In this document: in pieces, positions 1 through 8,359 of the stretch
Layout of the letters: the number at the start of each line of letters is the position of its first letter
How positions within the stretch are numbered: the first letter of the stretch is position 1
NCBI RefSeq assembly: GCF_001571225.1
Contig: NZ_BCTJ01000029.1
Location: forward strand, 1-49,947
DNA from: Hydrogenophaga palleronii NBRC 102513
Lineage (GTDB): Bacteria > Pseudomonadota > Gammaproteobacteria > Burkholderiales > Burkholderiaceae_C
Direction: 5' to 3'
Length of the DNA stretch: 49,947 bases
The notes under the pieces: model-generated
What the model was told of the DNA's origin: nothing
Database searches by the model: none
What the model saw: only the letters and a program-made list of their open reading frames with translations
Translations under genes and position numbers: made by a program

Positions 1-1228
1 TGTGGGCCGACGAAGGTGTTCTAGGAAGCTGATGCAAGCGGGCGTCATGGAGCTTTGCACGCGCGAGGAAAGTGCGCAGGCTGTAGCCGACAAGTTCGGC
101 GTGTGCCGTCCAACGCTGTACAACTGGAAGAACCAACTTCTAGGACGTGAGGCACCCGCATCCATGAAACGCACCAATCCATCTTCGCCGTCGCAAGAGC
201 GCGACGAGCTCGAGCGCCAGGTTGATTCGCTGCGCCGCGAAGTCAAGCAACTTCGCCTTGAGCAGGACCTATTGAACAAGGCCAACGAACTGTTAAAAAA
301 AGGCCTGGGCGTCGACCTGCAGCTCCTGTCCAACCGGGAGAAGACACTGCTGATTGACGCCCTCAGGGAGCACTATGGCCTGCCAGAGCTCCTTGCACAG
401 TTGGATCTTGCGCGTAGTTCGTACTTCTACCATCGGGCCCGTGCAGCGGTGGGCGACAAATACCTGGAGGTGCGGCAAACCATCACCGACATCTTTGAGT
501 CGAACCACCGCTGCTATGGCTACCGCAGGCTGCAAGCTTCGCTCACCAGACAGGACGTCACGATCTCCGAGAAGGTCGTGCAGCGATTGATGAAGCAGGA
601 AAGCCTGGTTGTTCCAAAGCCCAGGAAGCGCAGGTATGCGTCATACCTTGGCGAGATCAGTCCGGCGCCTGAGAACCTCATCAACCGCGACTTCCAGGCC
701 GCGGTCCCCAACGAGAAATGGCTCACGGACATCACGGAGTTCCAGATCCCGGCTGGCAAGGTGTACCTCTCGCCCATCATCGACTGCTTCGATGGAATGG
801 TCGTCAGCTGGACCATTGGGACCAGTCCGGACGCCGAGTTGGTCAACACGATGCTGGATGCAGCCATCGAGACAGTGGCCGAAACCACTGACCGGCCTGT
901 GGTTCACTCCGATCGGGGCGGCCACTACCGCTGGCCTGGTTGGCTATCAAGAATGAGCGACGCGAACTTCACCCGCTCGATGTCCCGCAAGGCATGCTCA
1001 CCTGACAACGCCGCTTGTGAAGGCTTCTTCGGTAGGCTGAAGAACGAGCTGTTCTATCCTCAGGACTGGAAGAACGCCACCATTGAGCAATTCATCGAGG
1101 CGGTCGACTTGTACATCCGCTGGTACAACGAGAAGCGGATCAAGATATCTCTTGGCTCTCTCAGCCCTATCGAATACCGGGTGAGCCTTGGACTTGCGGC
1201 ATAAAACCAGTCCAAGTATTTGTCCGCA
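1..1228 (+). mobile_element. IS3-family insertion sequence, right portion
   Basis: The window opens inside or at the edge of an IS3-family element: its transposase fills 2-1204. The likely right end is in the non-coding tail after the stop, where the sequence runs into TGTCCGCA at 1221-1228, ending in the CA usual for IS3 right ends. The matching left terminal repeat would lie outside the window, so the boundary is a guess and cannot be confirmed by repeat pairing here. The element sits only about 57 bp beyond the stop of the last gene of the minus-strand operon, so it may have trimmed that operon's downstream flank. Confidence 0.7.
2..1204 (+). CDS. IS3-family transposase, OrfA and OrfB in one frame
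   Basis: DDE transposase that would cut and join the ends of its own IS. A helix-turn-helix covers about residues 24-45, a leucine-zipper-like helix follows at about 69-100, and the rve integrase domain holds D243 (TDIT), D304 (HSDRG) and E340 (CEGFF). The second D and the E are 35 residues apart, as IS3 elements require. IS3 elements usually make the full protein by -1 slippage on A-AAA-AAG. An A7-G run is present at 295-302, yet both halves already share one frame. The first codon used is GTG at position 2; the true start may lie upstream of the window, so treat the N-terminus as possibly incomplete. All catalytic residues are present. Confidence 0.88.
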   Translation: MGRRRCSRKLMQAGVMELCTREESAQAVADKFGVCRPTLYNWKNQLLGREAPASMKRTNPSSPSQERDELERQVDSLRREVKQLRLEQDLLNKANELLKKGLGVDLQLLSNREKTLLIDALREHYGLPELLAQLDLARSSYFYHRARAAVGDKYLEVRQTITDIFESNHRCYGYRRLQASLTRQDVTISEKVVQRLMKQESLVVPKPRKRRYASYLGEISPAPENLINRDFQAAVPNEKWLTDITEFQIPAGKVYLSPIIDCFDGMVVSWTIGTSPDAELVNTMLDAAIETVAETTDRPVVHSDRGGHYRWPGWLSRMSDANFTRSMSRKACSPDNAACEGFFGRLKNELFYPQDWKNATIEQFIEAVDLYIRWYNEKRIKISLGSLSPIEYRVSLGLAA

Positions 1229-1284
1229 CCCCCTCCCGGTTCAGAGGTCGGTGTAGTTCAACAGCCGGATCAATTTTCTCAGGA

Positions 1285-2226
1285 CTAGGTTGCGCTAAGC
1301 AGGCCGATGGTGCGCAGCAGCGCTTCTGGACTGGCAACGCCCTGGCCCGCGATGTCCATGGCGCTGCCATGACCCACACTGGAGAGCACTACGCTCCCGC
1401 CCACGCTGAGCGCGCTCGCGGCGTTCGGCGCGAGCAGTTTGATGGGGATATGCCCCTGATCGTGGAAGATTGCCACATACAGGTCGTGCTTGCGCTGAGC
1501 CAACAGCACATCCGCGCCAGCTGGCTCGCTCACCACATAGCCCTCGGCCCGCAGTTGCGCCGCTGCGGGTACCACCAGTCGCGCGTCTTCGGAACCGAAC
1601 AGGTCGCCTTCCGATGCATGCGGGTTGATGCCGAACACACCGATGCGCGGCGCGGCCAGACCCATGCGCCGGCACGCAACGATGCCGGCATGCGTGGCGC
1701 GCACGATGAGATCCGTGCTGAGCCGGTCGAGCGCGGTGCGCACGCTCTCATGCAGGGTGACGTGAACGATGCGCAGGCCTCCCCCCACTAACATGAGGAA
1801 TACCGAGTCGGCTGGCTGGCCGCACACACGCGCCACCAGCGAGGGGTAACCGCTGAAAGCGATGCCCGCCTGCGCGATCGCGGTCTCGTGGTGGGGGCAT
1901 GCGATGACGGCATCGCATTCACCCGCCTGCACGGCCTGGATGGCGGCGGTGGCGCTGGCCACCGCCGAGGTGCCGGCCGCTGCATCAATGCGACCCGGCC
2001 GCGCCGAGGCAGCGTCCAGCGTGCCGGCCTCGCGGTGGTGCATCCCGGGTGGCCCGTCACCGAGGCCCAACCGCGTGGCCGTGTCGCGTAGCACGGCCCC
2101 TGGGCCGAACAGCGTGAAGCGCTCGCGATCTTGCGCGGGGAGCGCGGCCAGCGCCTTGAGAGCGATCTCCGGCCCGATGCCGTTCGGATCGCCTAGCGCA
2201 ATGGCCAGGCGTGCGCCACCGCTCAT
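1285..2226 (-). CDS. tphB: TphB-like cis-dihydrodiol dehydrogenase (PdxA fold)
   Basis: A 313-residue PdxA-family dehydrogenase. In terephthalate operons the homologue TphB oxidises and decarboxylates the cis-dihydrodiol made by terephthalate dioxygenase, giving protocatechuate. It shows the N-terminal GDPNGIGPE motif, the ACPHHETAI segment, [19 protein letters not shown] and the metal-binding HDQGHIPIK. The match to remembered Comamonas TphB runs over the whole length (315 residues there). Its ATG overlaps the stop of the upstream TRAP receptor by 4 nt, so the two are translationally coupled. PdxA proper (pyridoxal phosphate synthesis) is the alternative, but the Rieske oxygenase operon argues for TphB. 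It is the last gene of the operon. Confidence 0.85.
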   Translation of the reverse strand: MSGGARLAIALGDPNGIGPEIALKALAALPAQDRERFTLFGPGAVLRDTATRLGLGDGPPGMHHREAGTLDAASARPGRIDAAAGTSAVASATAAIQAVQAGECDAVIACPHHETAIAQAGIAFSGYPSLVARVCGQPADSVFLMLVGGGLRIVHVTLHESVRTALDRLSTDLIVRATHAGIVACRRMGLAAPRIGVFGINPHASEGDLFGSEDARLVVPAAAQLRAEGYVVSEPAGADVLLAQRKHDLYVAIFHDQGHIPIKLLAPNAASALSVGGSVVLSSVGHGSAMDIAGQGVASPEALLRTIGLLSAT

Positions 2227-3275
2227 GCGGTCTTCGGCTTGTGTTTGGCGATGAGGGCCTTGGCGCCGGCCAGCAGCCTCTCGCCGTCATGGCCGCGCTT
2301 GTTCATCTCCTGCACCCATTCGTTGGCGATGTTGCCGGTGAGCTGCACGAACTCGGCGGCCTCGGCGTCGGTGAACACGTGCACCTTGTTGCCCCGGTCG
2401 GTCGCCATCTTGCGGGCGATGGGGTCCTGGTCCTGCTGCACCTTGCCGAACCAGGCCGAGGTCTCCAGGCCGGAGTTGTCGTCGATCACTTTCTTGATGT
2501 CCGGCGGCAGCGCGGCGTACCGGTTCTTGTTCATCACCATCACGAAGGCGGTGTTGTAGAGCGCCGGCTTGCCGGGCGCGAACTCGCTGTGTTGCGTCAC
2601 CAGCTCATGCACCTTGACCGAGGGGATCACCTCCCAGGGCAGGGCCGCGCCTTCGATGACGCCTTTGGACAGCGCGTCCGGGATCTGCGGCAGTGGCAGG
2701 CCCACGGCCGAGGCCCCGGCGGCGGTGAGCAGCTTGGTGGCCTGGCGGGTCGGCCCGCGCACCTTCATGCCGCGCAGGTCGGCGGCGCTGATGATGGGCT
2801 TGGTCCTGGAATGCAGCACGCCCGGGCCATGGGTGTGGAAGGCCAGGGGCTGCACGTCTTTGAACTCGTCGGCGGCATGAGTCTGCAGGTATTCCCAGGC
2901 CGCGCGCGAAGCACCGATGGCGTCCACCGTAATGAACGGCAGCTCGAAGACCTCGGTGCGCGGGAAGCGGCCCGGCGTGTTGCCGGCCAGCGTCCAGACG
3001 ATGTCGACCACGCCGTCGCGCGCCTGGTCGTACAGCTGGCCGGGCGAGCCGCCCAGCTGCATGGCCGGGTAGCCCTCAAACTTGATGCGGCCGCCCGAGT
3101 CCTTCTCGACCTTGGTCATCCAGGCCTTGTGGGCGTTCAGGTAGACGTTGGAGGTCGGTGCCATGAAGGTGTGGAACTTCAGGGTCACCGCCTGCTGGGC
3201 AAGGGCGGCGAGGCCCGGCGCGCCGAGGGTGGCCGCCGCGGCGGCCGATTTGATCAGGGTTCTGCGTTGCATCAT
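2223..3275 (-). CDS. TRAP transporter substrate-binding protein (DctP family)
   Basis: A 350-residue periplasmic solute receptor for a TRAP transporter, which takes up organic acids using an ion gradient. It begins with a twin-arginine signal (RRTLIK, then an alanine-rich stretch ending near LAALAQQA), so export is probably by Tat. The core holds the usual DctP features: KFHTFMAP, a [12 protein letters not shown] segment and the ligand-facing KVRGPTRQ arginine region. No DctQ or DctM membrane subunit is encoded in the window, so it must work with a transporter encoded elsewhere. Its place between the aldehyde dehydrogenase and tphB suggests that the ligand is the aromatic acid substrate of the operon. 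Confidence 0.85.
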   Translation of the reverse strand: MMQRRTLIKSAAAAATLGAPGLAALAQQAVTLKFHTFMAPTSNVYLNAHKAWMTKVEKDSGGRIKFEGYPAMQLGGSPGQLYDQARDGVVDIVWTLAGNTPGRFPRTEVFELPFITVDAIGASRAAWEYLQTHAADEFKDVQPLAFHTHGPGVLHSRTKPIISAADLRGMKVRGPTRQATKLLTAAGASAVGLPLPQIPDALSKGVIEGAALPWEVIPSVKVHELVTQHSEFAPGKPALYNTAFVMVMNKNRYAALPPDIKKVIDDNSGLETSAWFGKVQQDQDPIARKMATDRGNKVHVFTDAEAAEFVQLTGNIANEWVQEMNKRGHDGERLLAGAKALIAKHKPKTA

Positions 3276-3340
3276 GGTGTTTGTCTCCGTGAGTGAAGGG
3301 AAAAGGCCGGGCCCCTGCGCGGTGCTTGTGGGTGATGGGA

Positions 3341-4789
3341 TCAGGCCGGGCTGGCCTGCGTGACGAACTTGGTGACGAGGTAGCCGTCGAAGGTCTCGCT
3401 GCCGCCCTCGCTGCCGATGCCGCTGTCCTTGACGCCACCGAACGGTGTCTCGGCCAGCGTGATGCCGAAGTGGTTCACGTTGACCATGCCCACCTCCAGC
3501 CCGTCGACCATGCGCTCCGAGGTCTTGATGGAGCCGGTGAACACGAAGCCGGTGAGGCCGAAGGGAAGGGCATTGGCGCGCTTCAACACCTCGTCGGTGT
3601 CCTTGAAGCGCGTGATCGGTGCGACCGGGCCGAAGGGTTCTTCGACCATCAGGCGCGCGTCGTCGGGGATGTCGGTGAGGATGGTGGGCGGGTAGAAGTA
3701 GCCCGGGCCGGCGAGCCGCGTGCCGCCGCTGGCCAGCCTCGCGCCACGCTCCAGCGCATCGGCGACGAAGCCTTCCATGGCATCGACCCGGCGCAGGTGC
3801 GCCAGGGGGCCCATCTGCGTGTCCTTGTCCATGCCGTCACCCACCTTCAAGCCACCGTAGGCTTTCGTGAAGGTGTCGAGGAAGCGGTCGTACACCTTTT
3901 CCTGCACGAAGAAGCGGCTGGGAGCAATGCACAACTGCCCCGCGTTGCGCGCCTTGAAGCGCGCCAGCAGGTTCGCCGCGTCGTCCACGTCGGCATCGTC
4001 GAACACCACCACCGGCGAGTGCCCGCCCAGTTCCATGCTGATGCGCTTCATGTGAAGGCCGGCGAGCGATGCCAGCTGCTTGCCCACCGGCACCGAGCCG
4101 GTGAACGACACCTTGCGCGAGATCGGCGAGCGGATCAGGTGGTCCGACACCTCGGCCGGCACGCCCCACACCACGTTGAGCACGCCAGGCGGCAGCCCCG
4201 CGTCGTGGAACATGCGCGCGAGTGCGATCACCGCGCCGGGCGAATCCTCCGGTCCCTTCAGCACCAGCGTGCAACCCGCGCCGATCGCCGCCACCATCTT
4301 GCGAATGGCCTGGTTGAACGGAAAGTTCCACGGCGTGAAGGCCACGCACACGCCGACCGGCTCGCGCAACACCAGCTGGCGCACATGTGGCAGGCGCGCG
4401 GGAATTACGCGGCCATAGATGCGTCGACATTCCTCGGCGTGCCACTCCGCGTGCTCGGCGCAGGTGGTTACTTCCAGCAGCGCCTCGCTCAGCGGCTTGC
4501 CTTGGTCGAGCGTGATCTGGCGTGCGATCTGCGGTGCGCGTTCGCGCGTGAGCTCGGCCACGCGGCGTAGCACCTTCGAGCGCTCGAGCGGTGAACTCTT
4601 GCGCCAGCTCTCGAAGGCACGCTGCGCTGCGTTCAGCGCGCGGTCCAGATCGTCGCGGCGTGCGTGCGGCAACGAGCCGATCACCTCTCCGTTAGCGGGG
4701 TTGACGATGTCCTGGTGTTGGCGGTCGCCGCCCTCGATGAATTCACCATCGATGTAGAGGAACGGCTTGCCGTAAGCGGTGTTGATCAT
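3341..4789 (-). CDS. NAD(P)-dependent aldehyde dehydrogenase
   Basis: A 482-residue enzyme of the ALDH superfamily, close to the succinate-semialdehyde dehydrogenase group in style. It oxidises an aldehyde to an acid. Visible residues are N155 (TPWNFPF), K178 for the cofactor, the FTGS turn at 229-232, general base E253 (MELGGHSP) and nucleophile C287 (GQLCIAP). The length is normal. It starts 14 nt after the alcohol dehydrogenase stops. In this operon the natural role is oxidation of a formylbenzoate, made from the P450 and alcohol dehydrogenase products, to a dicarboxylate such as terephthalate (compare TsaD in p-toluenesulfonate degradation). The substrate is inferred only from context. 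Confidence 0.85.
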   Translation of the reverse strand: MINTAYGKPFLYIDGEFIEGGDRQHQDIVNPANGEVIGSLPHARRDDLDRALNAAQRAFESWRKSSPLERSKVLRRVAELTRERAPQIARQITLDQGKPLSEALLEVTTCAEHAEWHAEECRRIYGRVIPARLPHVRQLVLREPVGVCVAFTPWNFPFNQAIRKMVAAIGAGCTLVLKGPEDSPGAVIALARMFHDAGLPPGVLNVVWGVPAEVSDHLIRSPISRKVSFTGSVPVGKQLASLAGLHMKRISMELGGHSPVVVFDDADVDDAANLLARFKARNAGQLCIAPSRFFVQEKVYDRFLDTFTKAYGGLKVGDGMDKDTQMGPLAHLRRVDAMEGFVADALERGARLASGGTRLAGPGYFYPPTILTDIPDDARLMVEEPFGPVAPITRFKDTDEVLKRANALPFGLTGFVFTGSIKTSERMVDGLEVGMVNVNHFGITLAETPFGGVKDSGIGSEGGSETFDGYLVTKFVTQASPA

Positions 4790-4803
4790 GGCGGTCCAGC
4801 TGA

Positions 4804-5559
4804 TCAGATGAACACCGAGCCGCCATCGACGGCGATGGTCTGGCCAGTGATAAAGCCAGCACCGTCGCTGGCCAGAAAGAGCAGGGCACCTACCAAGTCG
4901 TCGGGAACCTGGTCGCGCTGTAGCGATCGGCTGGTCTTGCGTACCACGTCACCCATCTTGCTGTGCATGTCGTTCTCGAGCACACCGTCGCTCAACGTGA
5001 AGCCAGGTGCGATGGCGTTGACGGTGATGTCGTCCTTGCCCAGCTCGCGTGCCAGCGAGCGGGTGAACGCGATCACCGCACCTTTGCTGGCCACGTAGTG
5101 CAGCATGTTGGGCGTTCCCTTGATCGGCGTGGTGGACGCGATGTTCACGATGCGGCCGAAACCGTTCTTGCGCATCTCGGGCACGACTGCTTTGGCGCAT
5201 ATGAAGGGGCCGAGGGTGTTGACTTCCATCACGCGCATCCACTCGGCGTCGCTGATCTGGTCGAACGGCTTGAGGGCGAGCGTGGTGAACAGGCCGGCGT
5301 TGTTCACCAGCACGTCAAGCCGGCCGAATGCCTTCACGGCCTGTTGGACCATGCTCGCCACGTCGACGGGCTTAACCACATCGGTCTGTGTGCCGATGGC
5401 TTGGAGGCCCTGGGTCTTGAGGCGGTCGGCTGCTTCGGCGGCGCCGCGCAGGTCGGCAATGACGACTTTGTGGCCGGCGCGCGCGAGCGCTTCTGAGAAG
5501 GCGAAGCCGATGCCGCTGGCGCCGCCAGTGACTGCGATGACCCGGGATGCTGCTGTCAT
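4804..5559 (-). CDS. Short-chain alcohol dehydrogenase (SDR)
   Basis: A 251-residue classical SDR with every expected motif: TGGASGIG at 11-18, D36 after the second strand (which favours NAD over NADP), NNAG at 86-89, S142 and Y155-x3-K159. It would oxidise an alcohol to an aldehyde or ketone, or the reverse. It lies between the ferredoxin reductase (52 nt gap) and the aldehyde dehydrogenase (14 nt gap). That order matches a hydroxymethyl-to-formyl-to-carboxyl sequence, parallel to TsaC and TsaD in p-toluate/p-toluenesulfonate metabolism. The alternative is a role on an unrelated hydroxyacid. Confidence 0.82.
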   Translation of the reverse strand: MTAASRVIAVTGGASGIGFAFSEALARAGHKVVIADLRGAAEAADRLKTQGLQAIGTQTDVVKPVDVASMVQQAVKAFGRLDVLVNNAGLFTTLALKPFDQISDAEWMRVMEVNTLGPFICAKAVVPEMRKNGFGRIVNIASTTPIKGTPNMLHYVASKGAVIAFTRSLARELGKDDITVNAIAPGFTLSDGVLENDMHSKMGDVVRKTSRSLQRDQVPDDLVGALLFLASDGAGFITGQTIAVDGGSVFI

Positions 5560-5611
5560 GTGTTGTCTCTTTCTATGAAAGGGTGGGTTTTAAAAGGAAT
5601 GGGGCGACGCT

Positions 5612-6787
5612 TCAGGCCGGCGCCAGCGCAGGAGCGAGAGCCTTGCGCGCGCGCATGTGCGCCGCCGGGTCATTGAGGGATTCGACGGCGCTCAACTGGT
5701 CGCCGCGGAAGCGCAGAACCGAGAAGCGGCCACTGTTCGGATCGCCCTCGATTTCGCTGCGGTCGTCGGGGTGCGCCAAACCCGCCATCTGCAGCCGGCA
5801 GAGGCCTTGCTCGCTCCAGAACCAGGGCACTTTGGCGTAAGGCAAGGGTTGACCGCACAGGCGCGCGGCGATGCAGCGCGCCTGGTCGACCGCGTTCTGC
5901 ACCGATTCGATGCGCACGCGGGCACCGCCGCCTAAGGCGAAAGGAAAACTCGCACAGTCGCCGAGTGCGGAAATGGCCGGGTCGGTGGTGAGCAGCAGCT
6001 CGTCGACCTCGATGCCGTTGCTTACCGCCAGCCCGACGTCGCGCGCCAGCCGGTCGTTTGGCAGCACGCCTACCGCGACTACGATGAGATCGGCTGCGAT
6101 GTGGCTGCCGTCGCGCAGGCGCAGACCCGTGGCCTGTCCGCTCTCGCCCTCTATGGCATCGCATTGCGACGAGAGATGGAAGTGCGTGCCCAGGGATTCA
6201 TGGAAGTCCTGAAGGTGCCGCGCCATGGGCTCGGAGAGCGCGCGCAGCAGGGGCCGCGCTGTAGCCTCGACGACGTGTATGGGCAGGTCCATGCCGCGCG
6301 CCACGGCCGCGAGCTCCAGTCCGATGAAGCCGGCGCCGACCACCGCTACCGCGCTGGCACGCGCCAACCGCTCGCGGATGCGCCGCGCATCGTCGAGCCC
6401 GCGCAGCACGCAGACCCCCGATAGATCCGAGCCCGACACGGCCAGCGTGCGGGCCGTCGCGCCAGTGGCCAGCACAAGGTGGTCGTAGGGCAGAACCATT
6501 CCGCTGGTGAGCCGCACGCAGCGCGCTGCTCGATCGATGTGCTCCACTCGCATACCGCCGATCACGCGCGCGTTGATGCGCTCGTAAAACGACGGGGGAC
6601 GCAGCAGCAGACCGGTCTCGTCCACCTTGCCTTGCAGGAAGGCCTTGGACAGTGGCGGGCGCTGGTACGGCAAACCGGGCTCGTCGCCCACCAAGGTGAC
6701 GGGATCAGAAAACCCCGATTCACGCAGCGAGGCCGCGAGCTGGAAGCCGCCCTGACCGGTGCCGACGATGACGACGCCGTGAGCCAT
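5612..6787 (-). CDS. NAD(P)H:ferredoxin reductase for the P450 (putidaredoxin-reductase type)
   Basis: A 391-residue FAD flavoprotein that passes electrons from NAD(P)H to the adjacent [2Fe-2S] ferredoxin. It has the FAD dinucleotide motif GTGQGG at 9-14, the ATGA turn at 107-110, the NAD motif VVGAGFIG at 149-156, a second FAD contact at LGDCASFP and a C-terminal reductase domain. The frame stays open upstream to 6994, but that part is a shadow of the ferredoxin gene. The ATG at 6787 overlaps the ferredoxin stop by one base (TGATG), which fixes the start and implies coupled translation. Same class as PuR/HaPuR, the partners of CYP199 enzymes. Confidence 0.87.
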   Translation of the reverse strand: MAHGVVIVGTGQGGFQLAASLRESGFSDPVTLVGDEPGLPYQRPPLSKAFLQGKVDETGLLLRPPSFYERINARVIGGMRVEHIDRAARCVRLTSGMVLPYDHLVLATGATARTLAVSGSDLSGVCVLRGLDDARRIRERLARASAVAVVGAGFIGLELAAVARGMDLPIHVVEATARPLLRALSEPMARHLQDFHESLGTHFHLSSQCDAIEGESGQATGLRLRDGSHIAADLIVVAVGVLPNDRLARDVGLAVSNGIEVDELLLTTDPAISALGDCASFPFALGGGARVRIESVQNAVDQARCIAARLCGQPLPYAKVPWFWSEQGLCRLQMAGLAHPDDRSEIEGDPNSGRFSVLRFRGDQLSAVESLNDPAAHMRARKALAPALAPA

Positions 6788-7110
6788 CAGATCTGGCGCT
6801 CTGGGATGTGCACGATCAGCTCGTCCACGCCGGGTGCGAGCACCAGTTGGCAGCCGAGCCGGCTGTTGTCGCGGCGCTCGCTGGCGGCACTGGCCAGCAT
6901 CTCGTTTTCCACTTCGCTGGTGGGCGGCAGGAAACCGGCCGAGGCCGGATCCACATACACATGGCAGGTGGCGCACATGGCGGAGCCGCCGCATTCGGCC
7001 ACGATGCCGGCAACACCGTGGTTGACTGCGGTCGCCATGACGGTGGTGCCAGGCCTGGCGGGCACGGCTTCGCGCGAGCCGTCGGGTTGAACATAGACGA
7101 TTTGGGGCAT
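6787..7110 (-). CDS. [2Fe-2S] ferredoxin, putidaredoxin/palustrisredoxin type
   Basis: A 107-residue electron carrier between the reductase and the P450. Cluster cysteines are C40, C46, C49 and C87 in the adrenodoxin spacing C-x5-C-x2-C-x37-C. An upstream in-frame ATG at 7233 would add 41 residues that are out-of-frame P450 sequence. The ATG at 7110 is preferred because a GAAGAG ribosome-binding site lies just before it and the resulting length is normal for the family. It starts 28 nt after the P450 ends. Confidence 0.9.
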   Translation of the reverse strand: MPQIVYVQPDGSREAVPARPGTTVMATAVNHGVAGIVAECGGSAMCATCHVYVDPASAGFLPPTSEVENEMLASAASERRDNSRLGCQLVLAPGVDELIVHIPERQI

Positions 7111-7138
7111 TGGGGGATCTCTTCGTGGGTGGGTGGCG

Positions 7139-8359
7139 TCATTGCACGGCGGCCAGCAGAGGCTCGACCGTGACGGGCATGCTCTTGAGCCCGCGCACCG
7201 TGTTGTTGAAGTGCTGCACAGGCTCGCCGTCAAGGCGGAACGAGGCCACGCGGCGCGCCAGCGCGGTGAGCACGATCTCGCCTTCGAGGCGGGCCATCAT
7301 CTGACCGGCGCAGCCGTGGATGCCGGTGCCGAATGCCATGTGCCCAGTGGCGCGTCGGGTGACATCAAAATGATCGGCGTCCGGCCAGCGGCGCGGGTCG
7401 CGGTTGGCCGAGGCGATAAACACCACGATCTTCTGGCCTGCCTTTACCGTAATGCCGCCGAGCTCCACGTCCCGCGTGCTGGTGCGGTAGAACGAGTGGA
7501 ATGTGCTGTCGTAGCGCAGCACCTCTTCGAGCGCCTGGCGTGCGAGCGACGGGTCGTCTCGCAGTAGCGCCCATTGCTCGGGGTGACGCGCGAAGCTGGT
7601 GATGGCGTTACAGAGCGTAAACACGGTGGTGTCCAGCCCGGCGGAGAGCAGGGTGCGCACCAGCATGCCGGCTTCGTCGTGGCCGATCTCGCCCGCGTCG
7701 GCGGCGGCGAACAGTTGGGCGCCCAAGCCATCGGGGGTGAGCGCGTCGCGCTGGCAGACCTTCGCGATCCAGTTCACCGCCTCGCCCGAGCTGTTCATGC
7801 GTGCCTGGAAGCGCTCGTTGATCGGGCCAAAGCCGTTGAACACCATGTCGCCGTAGGGCAGCAGGTGTTCGCGGCCGTCGGGAGGCAGGCCCACCGCGTC
7901 GCCGAAGGCCTTGATGGGAAAGGCCTCGCACAGTTCCTTGGCAGCGTCGAACGAGCCACGCTCCACAAGTCCGTCGACCATGCGCGCAGCCACGTCCTCG
8001 AACGTAGCGCGCAGGCGGCCGATCGAGGCGGGTGAGAGCACGCGCGCCACTACCTTGCGGGTGCGGCTGTGGTCGGGCGGGTCGGCCTCGAGGATGATGC
8101 TGGGCTTGCGCCACGGGGTCTCGGTGTGGAAGTTGGCCAGGCCCACGCCTGCGCTGGAGCAGAACACGTCGGGCTGGGACAGGATGCGCTGCACCTCGTC
8201 GTGGCGCGCAACGGCCAGCACGCCGTACCTTTCCAGCCAGGCCCAAGGGCCGAGGTCGCGCAGTTGTGCGTAGTGCGGGTAGGGGTTGGCCAGCACCTCG
8301 GTGGTGTAGGGATCGAAGTCGCTGGTGGGGACGTCGGCGTAGGGGTTGGGGTGGGTCAT
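7139..8359 (-). CDS. Cytochrome P450, CYP199-like para-substituted benzoate monooxygenase
   Basis: A 406-residue soluble bacterial P450. The I-helix motif SAGLDTT is at 239-245, E279-x-x-R282 is the K-helix pair, and the haem loop FGTGIHGCAG at 343-352 has C350 as ligand. The whole sequence follows remembered CYP199A4, which demethylates 4-methoxybenzoate and hydroxylates 4-alkylbenzoates. Counterparts of the CYP199A4 residues that hold the benzoate carboxylate (R92, S95, R243, S244) are R84, S87, R235 and T236. The frame is open to 9307, but that extension is shadow. The ATG at 8359 overlaps the tphA1 stop by 4 nt. Likely job: oxidation of a para methyl, alkyl or methoxy group on benzoate. 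Confidence 0.88.
   Translation of the reverse strand: MTHPNPYADVPTSDFDPYTTEVLANPYPHYAQLRDLGPWAWLERYGVLAVARHDEVQRILSQPDVFCSSAGVGLANFHTETPWRKPSIILEADPPDHSRTRKVVARVLSPASIGRLRATFEDVAARMVDGLVERGSFDAAKELCEAFPIKAFGDAVGLPPDGREHLLPYGDMVFNGFGPINERFQARMNSSGEAVNWIAKVCQRDALTPDGLGAQLFAAADAGEIGHDEAGMLVRTLLSAGLDTTVFTLCNAITSFARHPEQWALLRDDPSLARQALEEVLRYDSTFHSFYRTSTRDVELGGITVKAGQKIVVFIASANRDPRRWPDADHFDVTRRATGHMAFGTGIHGCAGQMMARLEGEIVLTALARRVASFRLDGEPVQHFNNTVRGLKSMPVTVEPLLAAVQ

Noticed and set aside
1285..2226. PdxA for pyridoxal phosphate synthesis
   Set aside because: Same fold, but the sequence follows TphB and it sits in a Rieske dioxygenase operon.
2211..4570. Two long plus-strand frames (2211-3296 and 3293-4570) opposite the TRAP receptor and aldehyde dehydrogenase
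   Set aside because: They are His/Gly/Arg-rich shadows of GC-rich minus-strand genes whose families and motifs are clear; no domain is recognisable in them.
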